Shown: piece by piece, positions 31,940 to 42,491 of the stretch
How positions within the stretch are numbered: position 1 is the stretch's first letter
How the letters are laid out: each line of letters begins with the position of its first letter
From: Zygnema cylindricum
Lineage: Eukaryota > Streptophyta > Zygnematophyceae > Zygnematales > Zygnemataceae
Direction of reading: 5' to 3'
DNA length: 64,000 nucleotides
Assembly: GCA_037447655.1 (NCBI GenBank)
Contig: JBBHKE010000853.1
Span: 36,873 to 100,872 of the forward strand
Position numbers and translations under genes: made by a program
The notes under the pieces: model-generated
The model's input: the letters and a program-made list of their open reading frames with translations, nothing else
Database searches by the model: none
What the model was told of the DNA's origin: nothing

Positions 31940-33806
31940 TCATCTCTATGCCACGGAATGTTAGAGGGAGAGAGAGTTTCAAGATTTAGAATGTTTTCAG
32001 TAAGTCCAGTTCAGTGTGAATAAGAATTAGTGTCACAATGGCTCATTGAGAAGTACACTGATGAATACACCCCCGTAACAAGCGTCGGTAAAAAAAATAG
32101 TGTATTCTGTAGAAATTAAAGGCAATTTTAGTATTTTCTAGGTTTTCTAAAATGTAGAAAAGAAGCAGAGGCAGTCTGCCTCTAACTCCTCTCTCCTACT
32201 CCCACAGTTGTCGCAGTCACTAAAAGTTGGAGAGGGAGATAGAGCCATGGCCGCCTATGCTATCCAGACGCGGACAGACATTAGATTGGTAGATTTACCA
32301 AAATAGTTATTGACGGAACCGCGATTTGAACCTTGTACCTGCAGTGTGTCAGAGCCGTCGGCTTCCGGTAGCTTTAGCCAAGTAGACTAGGATCAAGGTT
32401 ATACGATATAGGGTTTGATAATTACATAAATACGTACACGTAGGCTATTTCATTTAAGGGGATATTTGGACATAGAAAGAGTTTGTAATGTACGGCATAC
32501 GGCATATCCGAAACAGATACCGCGCAATTTGTTGAAGGCGAAACAAATATCGCGCAAGTATTTATGACGGCTACGATTGAAATCCGGTTTAAACGGAAGG
32601 TCGCGAAGCATGCCGAGATCATGGAATAGTTTTTGGCGGTTTGCGGTCAACGTCACATCGAATGACACGTGGCAGAACCATATTGGAATACGGCATCTCC
32701 GAGGATTACACGAACGAATCCAAAAATGACATGTGTCGACTTGTTGGCCATGTCGTACCATGGCCGTATAGAAAGTACACCGACACCTGTACCTTTCTGT
32801 ACGATATAATATTATGATTGGTGCCATACTCCAGTAGATAGGGTTTTAGAGAGAGATAGGACTTAGAAAAAATTAATAGATTGGACCCTCTCTCCCAGAG
32901 AGCTTCTGTACAAAAGGTCAACTTTGACCCTTCATAACGCACTGCTCAGGGGAGCAAATGGGAAGATTCTTTTTGCTATCGACTCAGGGGAGTCTTGCCT
33001 TCACAGGGGTGAAGGTGGTCAAAGTTTTTGTCTCCCAAAGTGCCAGTTAATCTTGCTGAAACACAAAGGGTTCAGGGTTATCCTTGAGGCTTCGTGTGAG
33101 CTGCCTACTTTGAGGACCTATGGAGGTCTCAGAGTTCCATATTCTGAAATATCCGTCTGTTGGTGTACAAAGACACTCAAGGACCGAAATAACACGTGGC
33201 GGTTCACCTACGGACCATAATGTGATATGCGGGCAGTGGACCCAAACCGCCGACAAATTTTGGTCAAAATGGATCATGTACACGATGATTTGACTTGGAA
33301 TGCGGAATCCTAAGTAGTTATAAATATTCGTTATAATTGTTTTTGTCTTTATTTGATCAGCTAATTTGTATAAGGTTCCTTTGTTTGACATAACTTCTCT
33401 ATGCCTCGGAATGTGAGCGAGAGAGAGAATTTCAATATTTAGAATGTTTTCAGTAAGTTTGGTTAAGTGTGAACAAGAATTAGTGTCACACTGGCTCATT
33501 GAGAAGTACACCGATGTATACACTCTCGTGACAAGCATCGGTAAAAGAAATAATGTATTCTTAAATATCCGTCTCTTGGTGTATGGAGACACTCAAGGAC
33601 CGAAATGACACGTGGCCGTTCACCTACGGACCATAATGTGATATGCTGGCGGTAGACGGAGACCGCCGACAAATTTTGGTCAAAATGGATCATGTAGACG
33701 ATGATTTGACTTAGAATGCCGAATCCTACGTAGTTATAAATATTCGTTATAGTTGTTTTTGTCTTTATTTGATCAGCTAATTTGTGTAAGATTCCTTTGT
33801 TTGACA
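31940..33806 (+). repeat. About 410-bp tandem duplication split by a solo LTR
   Basis: Unit 1 is 31940-32107 plus 33145-33395; unit 2 is 33396-33806. Shared marks: TCTCTATGCC, GAATGTTTTCAGTAAGT, AATTAGTGTCACA, GTATTCT, AAATATCCGTCT, CACTCAAGGACCGAAAT and ATAATGTGATATGC. The solo LTR sits only in unit 1, so it landed after the duplication. Downstream sequence (33807-34140) resembles the LTR of the gag-only element at 39728. Confidence 0.75.
32108..33139 (+). repeat. Solo copia LTR (family C)
   Basis: Starts TGTAGAAATTAAAGG and ends CAGAGTTCCA. Perfect 5-bp target duplication TATTC (32103-32107, 33140-33144). No internal region, so it arose by LTR-LTR recombination. It fixes the family-C LTR borders. 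The minus-strand ORFs across it (32450-32827, 33047-33592) are incidental. Confidence 0.92.
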
Positions 33807-34170
33807 TAGCTCTTCATTTCGGGTATACGTAGTGTATTAGGTGTTTCAGGTTGGTAGATGTACGGGAGGTATGCTTCCGTACGTTCAGTAGTGAAGTTTC
33901 AATGTGTTTGAGTAAGACTTAGTCCATTTTATGAGTTAGGAACAATTTGTATACAAAACTTGTACAAAGTTGTTTTTGGTAATTTTAATAGTGAATATCT
34001 CACATATCTGAAGACAAATTTATATGTATTTTTTTGTGTGTAATCATCTTTTTATTTTCTACGTTATATTAGATTTGCAAAGCAATTGTGTCTCTTGTTT
34101 CTGTTTTATCAACTTTTGAAATTGTTGTTTGTAACAGGGTTACAGAACTATGTACAGTATAGGTTGCTGT
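33807..34170. other. Spacer with similarity to the gag-only element's LTR
   Basis: GGTATGCTTCCGTACGTTCAGTA (about 33870; compare GGTATGCCTCCGTACACTCAGTA near 40410) and the TTTTTGGTAATTTTA word indicate a diverged relative of the LTR at 39728-40910. No borders could be set. Confidence 0.45.
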
Positions 34171-34646
34171 TGTGGTTCAAAGCAGCGCAGCTGCGATGCA
34201 AACGAGCGCAGTATAGCAGCGGATCAACGCATCGTAGCAGTATAACAATATAGCGACGCAGCGTAGCAGTATAGCAACGCCGCAGAATGTAGATTTGACT
34301 ACATTGTTCTAAAAGATAGTCGGATAGATCGTGGTTGACCGAGAAGGTCTACGTGTACATAAGCATAGTACCTAGTTGACTAGCAGCTGATTAGTTTAAA
34401 TAGTCAAGTAGACCTAGTCAACATCAGACTCTTGAATAGACCTTTACAGCGAGCTTTCAACCTTGTAATCTCAACCTTGTAATCTCTTCCTGATCAATAA
34501 AGCTCAATCCTTACTATGAATGTTGTGTACCTTAGTGTCGCTACGAGGGGATTCTTGGGGATAATTCCGCTGTGTACTTTGAGTGTGGTGTCATTATCTT
34601 GTCCCTTTTCCACTAGTACCAGAGCTCTTCCTCGTGACTCGACAAC
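34171..34646 (+). other. Gypsy-1 5' LTR and leader (borders uncertain)
   Basis: A segment in front of the Gypsy-1 gag with an AATAAA signal (about 34495) and a possible primer-binding site TAGTACCAGAGCTC at 34614-34627, similar to the TGGTATCAGAGC type that pairs with the tRNA-Met 3' end. The LTR would end CCA at 34612. No matching 3' LTR is found near 49.9 kb, so the 5' border cannot be set by comparison. Confidence 0.4.
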
Positions 34647-35466
34647 ATGGAAGTTCACAACGTTTCAACATCGGATATGTTGGATCAAGTTCTCCGGGAA
34701 TTGGAAAACCTCAGATTACGGAATGCTCACCTAAGTGACACCGTCGCAACCTTCGAATCTCGTCTTGATGAAAGAACTCATGGAGGCACGGAGAGAGATT
34801 TGATGAGACCGACGCTCAGACTTCCGAACGAGTTTGACCCGGCCCGTCAACACTCGTGGAAAGCGATGAGATACCTACTGAGTGGTCCAGCTTTGTTCAA
34901 CTCCTCCGCGACTTCGGTAACCCGTAAATACAATCAAAGCTGCGAGGGATAAAATTTCGGTTATAAAGCAACGTACTTCGGTTATGGAGTACACGCATCA
35001 GTTCTTGGAGTGTAAAGTTCAAATACCTACGATGACGAAAGATGAAGCCGTGGATCGTTATGTGAAGGGGCTCAAGGGATCCTTCGGAGGGATGTGGAAC
35101 AGTGGCTCGCGCGGGAAATTATGACTCCTAACCTCTCGGCAATTATTCAGTTTGTGGAACGGACCGATTTTGTAGACTCCACTCTTTGTAGATCTTATCA
35201 TTTTGGATCGAGCAGCGGCGGGGGAGGTCGAAGAGATGATGGTCCGGCTCCTATAGAGGCTGGAGCGATAAATGGTGACAAAGAGGCGGTCACCGCAATT
35301 CGGAAGAAGAACAAGACTGTTAAAGCCAAGGCTAATGACTTGTCCCCCGAGGAGCTCCAACGGAGAAGGCACAGTGGATTGTGTTTCGAATGCGGTTCCC
35401 TGGACCATATGCCCAAAGATTGTCCAAAAACAAAATTCCCTAAGAAGGGCAAGCTCACTGTCATGT
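34647..35466 (+). pseudogene. Gypsy-1 gag
   Basis: The ATG at 34647 opens MEVHNVSTSD with a coiled-coil-like LRELENLRLRNAHL stretch, then RLPNEFDPARQHSW. Frame breaks occur at about 34900-35090. A second open part from 35094 carries the zinc knuckle CFECGSLDHMPKDC (C-x2-C-x4-H-x4-C, about 35385-35426). Typical Ty3/gypsy Gag; broken by frameshifts. Confidence 0.8.
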
Positions 35467-36070
35467 GGTTAGCTAGTGAAAGTGGTGACCCTTTGGTTTT
35501 TCAGGGTCAAATCGGTACAAGCGCAGCTAGTTTCATGGTGGATTCAGGCACGTCAGGGAATTTTATCATAAAGAGGACGGTGAAACAGTTGAAACTCCCT
35601 CCCATTGCTATTCCAAATAATCAGACGGTTCAATTGGGCGACGGAGTTCCCTATCGATTACTCATCGCACTCCAAGGTTACGTGTCTGAATGGGGAAATT
35701 TCTATGGTATGACACACTTCATGTACTACCTCTTGGGGACCATGAGATAATCCTGGGGAAGCCGTGGCTGCGAAAGTGGAACACGACAATCGACTGGAGG
35801 AACGGTAGCATGAGAGTAAGAAAAGGTGGAAAAGAGTTTGAGGAGAATGTGGGAGCCGCTAGTAAGGATTCGGAAGAGGGACGCCTACTTTCAGCCTTAC
35901 AGTTAAAAAGGGCACTCAAGAAAGGGGAGACAGCTGGTATGGTGGTCGTCCAACCAGTTGAGGTAACAAAGGAGGGGATTCTAGAGGAATGGAGTAAAAT
36001 GGATCTCGTTTTCGGCTCGAAAGGTGGTGGCGACTCAAAAAAGACTTCCGTAGAGGCCCGAAAGTCATAA
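35467..36070 (+). pseudogene. Gypsy-1 protease and linker
   Basis: FMVDSGTSGNFI near 35535 is the aspartic protease active site (D-S-G). The second half, DHEIILGKPWLRKWN (about 35735-35780, IILG being the conserved flap-end motif), lies in another frame because of a frameshift near 35690. An acidic/basic linker leads to the reverse transcriptase. Confidence 0.85.
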
Positions 36071-36957
36071 CAAAGCTTCTCGAGGAGTATGTTGATGTCT
36101 TTCCCCCGAAGCTCTAGGAAGGTTTACCTCCGAAGCGCGACGTAGACCACAAGATAGAGCTTGTCCACGGAGCGGTGCCACCGGCTAATCGGATGTATAA
36201 AATAAGTTACATCGAATTGGACGAACTCAAAAAGCAACATGCGGAGTTGGTCGAAGCGGGAGCAATCGAACCAAGCAAGTCACCGTATGGGGCCCCCGTC
36301 CTCTTCGTGAATAAGAAAGATGGAGGGTTACGTATGTGTTTGGACTACCGAGCGCTAAACAAGTTGACAGTTAAAAACGCGTATCCTCTACCAAGGATAG
36401 ATGAATTGTTCGATCGGCTAAAAGGTGCCAAGTATTTTTCGAAGATAGACTTGCGTAGCGGATACCACCAGATTAGAATTGCCGAAGAAGATGTGGAGAA
36501 GACAGCATTCCGGACCCGATACGGTCATTTCCATTTTTTGGTTATGCCGTTTGGATTGACGAACGCATCGGCAACCTTTATGCATTTAATGAATTATATC
36601 TTTCGGCAATATTTGGACGCTTTCGTCATAGTCTTCCTAGACGACATTTTAGTGTACAGCAAGACATTTGAGGAGCACACAAAGCACCTACAAACGGTCT
36701 TACAAGTTTTTCAGGAGAATAAATTGTACGCGAAGAGGATTAAATGTGACTTTCGGAAAGAGAAAATAGAGTTTTTGGGGCATGTGGTGAGCCGGGATGG
36801 GATCGTAGTGGATCCGAATAAAACTATGGCTATCAAAGAGTGGCCGCAACCGACTAAATTTACGGAGTTGCGATGCTTTCTTGGATTATCCTCCTACTAT
36901 CGCCGATTTGTTGAAGGTTTCGCAAAAAATCGATGCTCGTCTCACGGATCTACTTAA
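36071..36957 (+). pseudogene. Gypsy-1 reverse transcriptase
   Basis: RVT_1 domain: the primer-grip side begins near [15 protein letters not shown], then [38 protein letters not shown] and the catalytic FLDD (about 36633-36644), then LGHVVSRDG. The start region contains a TAG (36114) and the ORF proper opens at 36175. The thumb/connection region ([15 protein letters not shown]) ends in a frame shift at about 36900. Confidence 0.9.
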
Positions 36958-37299
36958 GAATGACATGCCCTATGAATGGAAAACGGCGCAAGGGTCAGCT
37001 TTTGAAATGCTAAAGGAGCGGTTGGTTACCGCCCGTGTGTTAGCTGTCCCCGCTCGTGGGTTACCTTGGACGATAATTACTGACGCCAGTGATACTGCTA
37101 TTGGAGCGATTCTTATGCAAGATCATAAAAAAGGCTTACAACCTATTGCCTATGATAGTCGGAAGTTAAAGGCAGCGCAACTCAATTGGGCCACGTATGA
37201 GAAAGAGACAATGTCTATCATTAATGCTTTTGAAGTCTGGAAGTGCTACGTTCAGGGGAAGCAGATCACTGTAATCACAGATCACAACGTGTTACAGTA
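36881..37299 (+). pseudogene. Gypsy-1 RNase H, 5' part
   Basis: TDASDTAIGAIL (catalytic Asp), YEKETMSII (Glu) and ITVITDHNVLQYAI (Asp) are RNase H motifs. The frame is cut at 37299 by the Copia-2 3' LTR; codons shown past that point belong to the LTR. The domain continues at 47630. Confidence 0.9.
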
Positions 37300-38317
37300 T
37301 GCAATTCTATATCCTCTATTGGACTACAGAATACAGGAAGCCTCTAGATAGTATTTAACTAACCCACTTTAAGCCACAACCACTGCTGCCCAAGAAAGAA
37401 AACTGACAATTTGACTGCACCCCTATGCAGCGTAGACTACCCTGATTCCGTAGCAAAAAGAATCACTGAAAACGGCCTAGCGGCCGATTAGTTATGAGGA
37501 ACCAAAAATGCCAATTTGTACAAACTCTCAAAGGGGGAGGTGACTACCTACCAAAATTTTCTAAGTCGTGATTCCTTCTAATAACATCTATCTACAGAAG
37601 TACGGACCAATCAAATTATTGTACCGTACCAAAAAATACTATTGCCGGTGTACCTTTTGTACGGCCTATTTACGACAAGGCTATTAAGTGGACGCATGTC
37701 TGCTTTTTATTTGTCCGTACATTCCTCGGAATTCATATGACCGAATGTCATCTCTCCACGTGGCTCCAGGTCATGCCACGTCACAAAACGCGACGGTGAC
37801 CACTCTGGGATTTCGGCGATGACGTGCGCCGTCGGATTCGTAATGAGACGTAATCTTAACCGTTATAATTACTTGCGAGATATTTGTTTCGATGTCAACC
37901 AAATGCGAGGTATTCATTCTGAAATGATGTCGTACTAAAACTGTATCTATGCACGCCGTATCTAGTTTTAGTTAAATGGATTTCTTACTTCCTAAATGTA
38001 TATATATCTATCATACTCTATAACACTTAGCATTGGTCCTAGTCTAGTAGGATAAAGCTGACCGCTATCGGCCAACTTGACGAACCGCAGGTTTCGGGTT
38101 CAAATCCTGGGTCCGTCAAGACTATTTTTAGTAACTTCTAAAAAATAACTGCCTGTTGAACTAAGGCAGCCATGGATCAACCACATTTTCTATCTTTCAG
38201 TGACTACAACAAGTATGGGGGCTAGAGAAAGGAGGTGGAGGCAGGCTGTCTTTCCTTTTTCTTTTTCCTAACATATTTAAACCTAGAAAACACTATAGAA
38301 ATCTATGAATTTCAACA
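37300..38317 (-). repeat. Copia-2 3' LTR (family E)
   Basis: On the minus strand it starts TGTTGAAATTCATAG and ends AGAATTGCA. About 1,018 bp, and very similar to the 5' LTR. A polypurine tract (AAAATAAGGGGAG) lies just 5' of it at about 38318-38331. Confidence 0.92.
38033..38119 (+). other. tRNA-like stretch with A and B boxes, antisense to the LTR
   Basis: TAGTCTAGTAGG (38040-38051) fits the Pol III A box and GGTTCAAATCC (38097-38107) the B box, 57 bases apart start to start. A T-arm-like stem flanks the B box. The acceptor ends do not pair as in a real tRNA. The same layout recurs in the 5' LTR (47351-47362, 47408-47418) and, antisense, in family-C LTRs and at 62230-62320. Read as a tRNA-derived relic or internal Pol III promoter, not as a tRNA gene. 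Confidence 0.45.
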
Positions 38318-38330
38318 CTCCCCTTATTTT

Positions 38331-39727
38331 CTAGTCTAATTTTAATTTTTCTTTTAACCCGCATTTCTCCCGACAATATTTTAATTTAGGAGAGGGCACA
38401 GGTTTGGTCATCATGTGAGCCACCATTTCTTCATCAGGCCTATACACAAGATTTAAAATTTTATTTCCAACATTTTCTCTTACGAAGCTTAATCTTATGT
38501 CCATATGTTCTGCTTTGAAATGGTGTTTTGGATTGTCTGCGATTGCGATTGCAGCTTGATTATCGCAAAAGATTTCATGCACTCCCTCCTTCATACATCC
38601 CAGTTCTTGCAACAATGACTTCACCCACACTAGTTCTTTTACAGTAGAACAAGACGCCATATACTCACCCTCCATAGTAGACTGAGCAACCACCTTTTGT
38701 TACTTACTGCTCCAACAGCAAGCTCCTTCCCCCACATACAAAACATATCCAGAAGTGCATCTTCTCATAGGTGCATCCCCATAACTAGCATCACTCCAAG
38801 TGGTGATATCAGTGTGCTCCCCCCCCAAATGCAACCATAATTCTCTGGTTCCAACCAGATATCTCATGACTCTCTTGGCTGCCTCCCAGTCTCTCTTCCT
38901 AGGATCATTAAGACTCCTATTGAGTACTCCAACTGCTGCCGCTATGTCCGGCCTGGTACAGTTTATAAAATAAATTAAACTTCCTACGACCTATCTATAA
39001 GGGATAGACTTCATAAACTCTCTCTCCTCTGGACTCATCTGATCATGTAAGATCATCACTCCTCCTTCTACACTCCCATCACTTACTTTTTCAAGTCCAT
39101 GGGAGTGGTACAACTGTTAGCATTTTCCATCAAGAATTTCTCAATCATATTACTTATTGCTTCTTTCTGAGTAAGTCTGATAATCTTCTTCCCCCTATCT
39201 CTCTTCATTTGGATCCCCAAAATATATTTTGCCTCCCCTAAATCCTTCATATCAAATCTGCCCCTAAGATCTTTCTTTAGCCTATTGACATTCTCCAAAG
39301 ACTTACTTAACACAAGTAGATCATCCACATAAATTGCAATAAAAATGACACCATTCTCATCTTCAAACATATAGATAGAATGGTCAGAGCTGATCCGAAT
39401 GTATCCCGGATCGGTGAGAAACTCATCTAGTTTCTTATTCCACTGTCGGGGAGCCTGTTTCAGTCCATATAAGGACTTTATGAGCCTGCAGACTTTTCTC
39501 TCTTCTCCTTCTTCCACAAACCCCTCGGGTTGCCTCATATAAATTTCTTCCTCTAACTCACCATTGAGAAAAGCAGTCTAAATATCCATCTGATGAATTT
39601 CCATGTCTTCCACTGCGGCCAGACTGAGGAGAATCCTTACCGATGGGAACCGAACAACTGGAGCAAAGGTCTCCTCATAGTCAATCCCCTCTTTTTGGGT
39701 GAACCCCTTCGTACCAATCGAGCCTTA
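38331..39727 (-). pseudogene. Copia-2 reverse transcriptase (3' part) and RNase H
   Basis: Resumes after the nested element. ORF 39538-39083: MRQPEGFVEEGEE, CRLIKSLYGLKQAPRQWNKK, AIYVDDLLVLSKS (YVDD catalytic). RNase H: an MRRCTSGYVLYVGEG-like stretch, then STMEGEYMAS, FCDNQAAIA and KAEHMDIRLSFVRE (ORF 38693-38331, ending at the tail KEKLKLD). Stops separate the parts (for example TAA in QMDI*TAFLNGE near 39580). Confidence 0.9.
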
Positions 39728-40910
39728 TGTTGTTTTTGAAAAGTTGGTTTCGTGCGTACTCGACATTTTGTGCGCACGCGACGTTTCGCGTGCGTAATAT
39801 ATTATCGAAAGTAATGTGGTGGTTCGAATGGATTTGCGGATTGGGGGAGTAAATGTACGAGTAAAATTAAAGGGACGTGAGGTAGTAATTGAGTGGCGCG
39901 GATTGCGTTAAGAAATGGACGGCGGATCGCGACGCGATCCGATGTGAAGTTTACGGAAATGATTTCGGTTGTACGATTATTATTTTAACAAGTGGACATG
40001 AATGACTAAATTATCTTCGCGACGTCGTGGGATATTTGACGACTCGCATGGATTTTGTTTGGATTTTTATGACCACGTGGCGCGACATCAAGGGTGCCGA
40101 ATTAGATCGACGGACGGCGGATATAGGCCGTGGATATTTTTCAAGTAGTAGAGACGCGAAATCGCGTCAATCACACGATGTTAATTTTGGACGTCCCAGA
40201 TTGTTTGACGAAATTCGAGGAGTTCCATTGAGTGACTCAGCATGACTGAGCATACGATTTTGTAAGATTGTGTGTACTTTGTAAATATTTACAACAATGG
40301 TTTGTCTTTATGTGTATTAGTTATTAGTGTAGATTTACTCTTTTTGACATACCTCGAAGTATTCGGGTTTATTAACATTAATAGAGGTAGCTAGTAGATT
40401 GCGTGCGGCTGGTATGCCTCCGTACACTCAGTAATGAGCTCGTGTATATTTGTAGGACTTGTCATTTTTAGTCATAGGAACTTTTGGACCAAAAACTGTT
40501 TATGGTGTTTTTTTGGTAATTTTATCTGAGGATTACTCTCAGATCTGTTGGCAGAATTATCTGAAATTCTGCATGTGTGTTCCTCTTTATATTTTTATTA
40601 TTTTCACAAATTTGCAGGCCTATTGTGTGCCTGGTCTGTGTTTTACTTCATTGTGAAGTTAGTCTGTTTTATCAAAGTTCTGGCAGACTGTTTTTCTGCA
40701 ACTTTGACTAGATGATGTGATCGCTCTGTTTATTATATTTGCCTGAAAATTTGTGAGGTTATTCCAAAGCCTATATACTATCTATTGATGTAGTTTCAGC
40801 TTGTTTTGTTATTTCTGCAGAATTCTGTGTTGATTCAAAGTAGGCTGTTTTTGGGTAGTCTGTGGTGCTTCCGAGGGTGAATCCATGGCTAGAAATGGCT
40901 ATGGACAACA
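39728..40910 (+). repeat. 5' LTR of the gag-only element (family D)
   Basis: Starts TGTTGTTTTTGAAAAG and ends ATGGACAACA. Includes the gag start ATG at 40885. Confidence 0.93.
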
Positions 40911-41808
40911 GGTTATGGGCCCACACCCATGGCTACCCATATTGGATGAATCCTACTTACCCATATTTGATGGAACTGAATATTATTGTTGGAGGAGTAT
41001 TATGGAGAGCTACTTCAAGTTGAGGGAGCTTATGGATGTGGTGGATGGGACATGTGTCGAAACTTCGGCTGAATGGGAGGAGAAAAACTTGGAGTGCTTG
41101 AGGATTATCAAGCTATCAATGACTAAGGAATTTGTAATGATGTACCTTGATGTGAAGAGTGCAGCTGAATTATGGAAGTTTTTAGAATGCACTTATCAAA
41201 TGACTTCTGTGTATCACTGGATGATTAGTGCTACAAAAATATTTGAATATAAATATGATGGTGGTAGCATGTTGAAATATTGTCTTAGTTTGCAAAGATT
41301 GTTTGCAGAAAATGATATTGCGGGAGGAAATTTTACAAATGTTCAAAAGGCTCTCATTTTAATGAAAGGGTTACCTAAGGAATATAGGTGTGCGTTTGAT
41401 AGATTAAACCAAGTTGATAAAAAGGATTGGAACTTACCATTAGCAATCAGATTTGTTTTGGATATAGAAAATGATAAAGAGGCTTTAAAAGATAAGGGGA
41501 ATTTTGAAGGTGTTAATTCACAGTTTGAGAGAAATAGAAAAAGTTGCAAATCAAAAAATTGTTTTTACTGTAATGATTTAGGACATACTTTTAGAGTATG
41601 TCCATTATATAAAAGTGCATGTGTCACAGGAAATTTCAGAAACGGATGGGATGACGATCGAGTTCGACCCCCTACACGAAGGGATACACTTCCAGTCGAT
41701 GAATTTGTATACTTGCCGACAGTTATTTTTCGAAATATGGAAAATGAGGAAGCAAAGGAAACATTTGCTGTCACCGAAAATAGTGTGGAGAAAGTGGTGA
41801 CAGATTAG
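40885..41808 (+). CDS. Gag of the gag-only element
   Basis: 307 codons starting in the LTR (MARNGYGQQ) and reading through the primer-binding site (VMGPHP). LPIFDGTEYYCWRSIME matches the copia Gag N-terminal type seen in Copia-1 and Copia-2 (VPTFNGSEFIYWEAM). A UBN2-like core follows (ALILMKGLPKEYRCAFDRLN), then the zinc knuckle CFYCNDLGHTFRVC (C-x2-C-x4-H-x4-C, about 41562-41603). It stops at TAG 41806. It would form particles; polymerase functions must come in trans. Confidence 0.85.
   Translation: MARNGYGQQVMGPHPWLPILDESYLPIFDGTEYYCWRSIMESYFKLRELMDVVDGTCVETSAEWEEKNLECLRIIKLSMTKEFVMMYLDVKSAAELWKFLECTYQMTSVYHWMISATKIFEYKYDGGSMLKYCLSLQRLFAENDIAGGNFTNVQKALILMKGLPKEYRCAFDRLNQVDKKDWNLPLAIRFVLDIENDKEALKDKGNFEGVNSQFERNRKSCKSKNCFYCNDLGHTFRVCPLYKSACVTGNFRNGWDDDRVRPPTRRDTLPVDEFVYLPTVIFRNMENEEAKETFAVTENSVEKVVTD
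40911..40925 (+). other. Primer-binding site of the gag-only element
   Basis: GGTTATGGGCCCACA matches 14 of 15 bases to the complement of the initiator tRNA-Met anticodon arm. It directly follows the LTR end and lies inside the gag reading frame. Confidence 0.8.
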
Positions 41809-42162
41809 GATTCGGTTTATGTCAATTTTTTTGACGACAGATTGGTGAGTGATAAAGATTTACAGGAGGAAAATGTTAATGTTGTGAGGATAGTTAGAGA
41901 AAGTGAAGGTCAATTGAAAGTAGAAGCTGAAAATAATTTGCATGAGGAGATTAGTGCGCTTAGAGAAGGAGAGAGAAAAAGTGTCAAGAAAAGTGGAGTA
42001 AATGAGGAAGTTTATATTATTGAAAAAGAAAATAAAAATGTGAAAATTGAGAGAATACCAAAATTTATGAAGAAAACGAAGAAAAGAAGTAGAATTCAAA
42101 GGATGAACCATAGAAGAAAACATGTGCAGAAAGTGGTCAAAAGAAAACAACGTGAAAAGTAA
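41809..42162 (+). CDS. In-frame continuation after the gag stop
   Basis: Beyond the TAG at 41806-41808 the same frame stays open to 42162, encoding a highly charged Lys/Glu-rich segment ending in a basic tail (KHVQKVVKRKQREK). No domain is recognised. Either the gag once was about 425 residues and has acquired a stop, or readthrough gives a longer form. No pol motif is present. Confidence 0.5.
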   Translation, partial: DSVYVNFFDDRLVSDKDLQEENVNVVRIVRESEGQLKVEAENNLHEEISALREGERKSVKKSGVNEEVYIIEKENKNVKIERIPKFMKKTKKRSRIQRMNHRRKHVQKVVKRKQREK

Positions 42163-42491
42163 TTTTATGGAGGTGGCTATCTTTGACATTTAGTAATTTT
42201 TGTAAAATTTCGGATTTAGCATTTTGAATTTTGAAATTGGTTGAAAAGGAAAGTTTATATTTTTATTTTTGAAGACCTAGAAAGAGGAAGCGGAAGAAAT
42301 GGTGTGTTGAGGAAGGACGGAATTTGGAAGACATGGCAGCAGGTAGTTGAAGCAGTGGTGACGTCAGCGGAAGCAGTGGTGACGTTTGAACGAGAAAAAA
42401 AAAAGTAAATTTGGGGGTATGGAAATGTACAGTTACATTTGAAATGATGCATATTTTATTCCGGGTGCACGAAACAAAATTTTCGGGGGAG
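42163..42491 (+). other. 3' non-coding part of the gag-only element with polypurine tract
   Basis: No ORF of interest. A direct repeat GCAGTGGTGACGT occurs twice near 42352-42385. TCGGGGGAG just before TGTTG at 42492 is the polypurine tract. Confidence 0.6.

Noticed and set aside
32450-33592. Minus-strand ORFs of 125 and 181 codons
   Set aside because: They run antisense across a solo LTR and its tandem-repeat flank; similar spurious ORFs occur in other LTR copies.
38033-38119. A functional tRNA gene
   Set aside because: A and B boxes are good but the acceptor stem does not pair and no clear anticodon arm is formed; kept only as a tRNA-like stretch.
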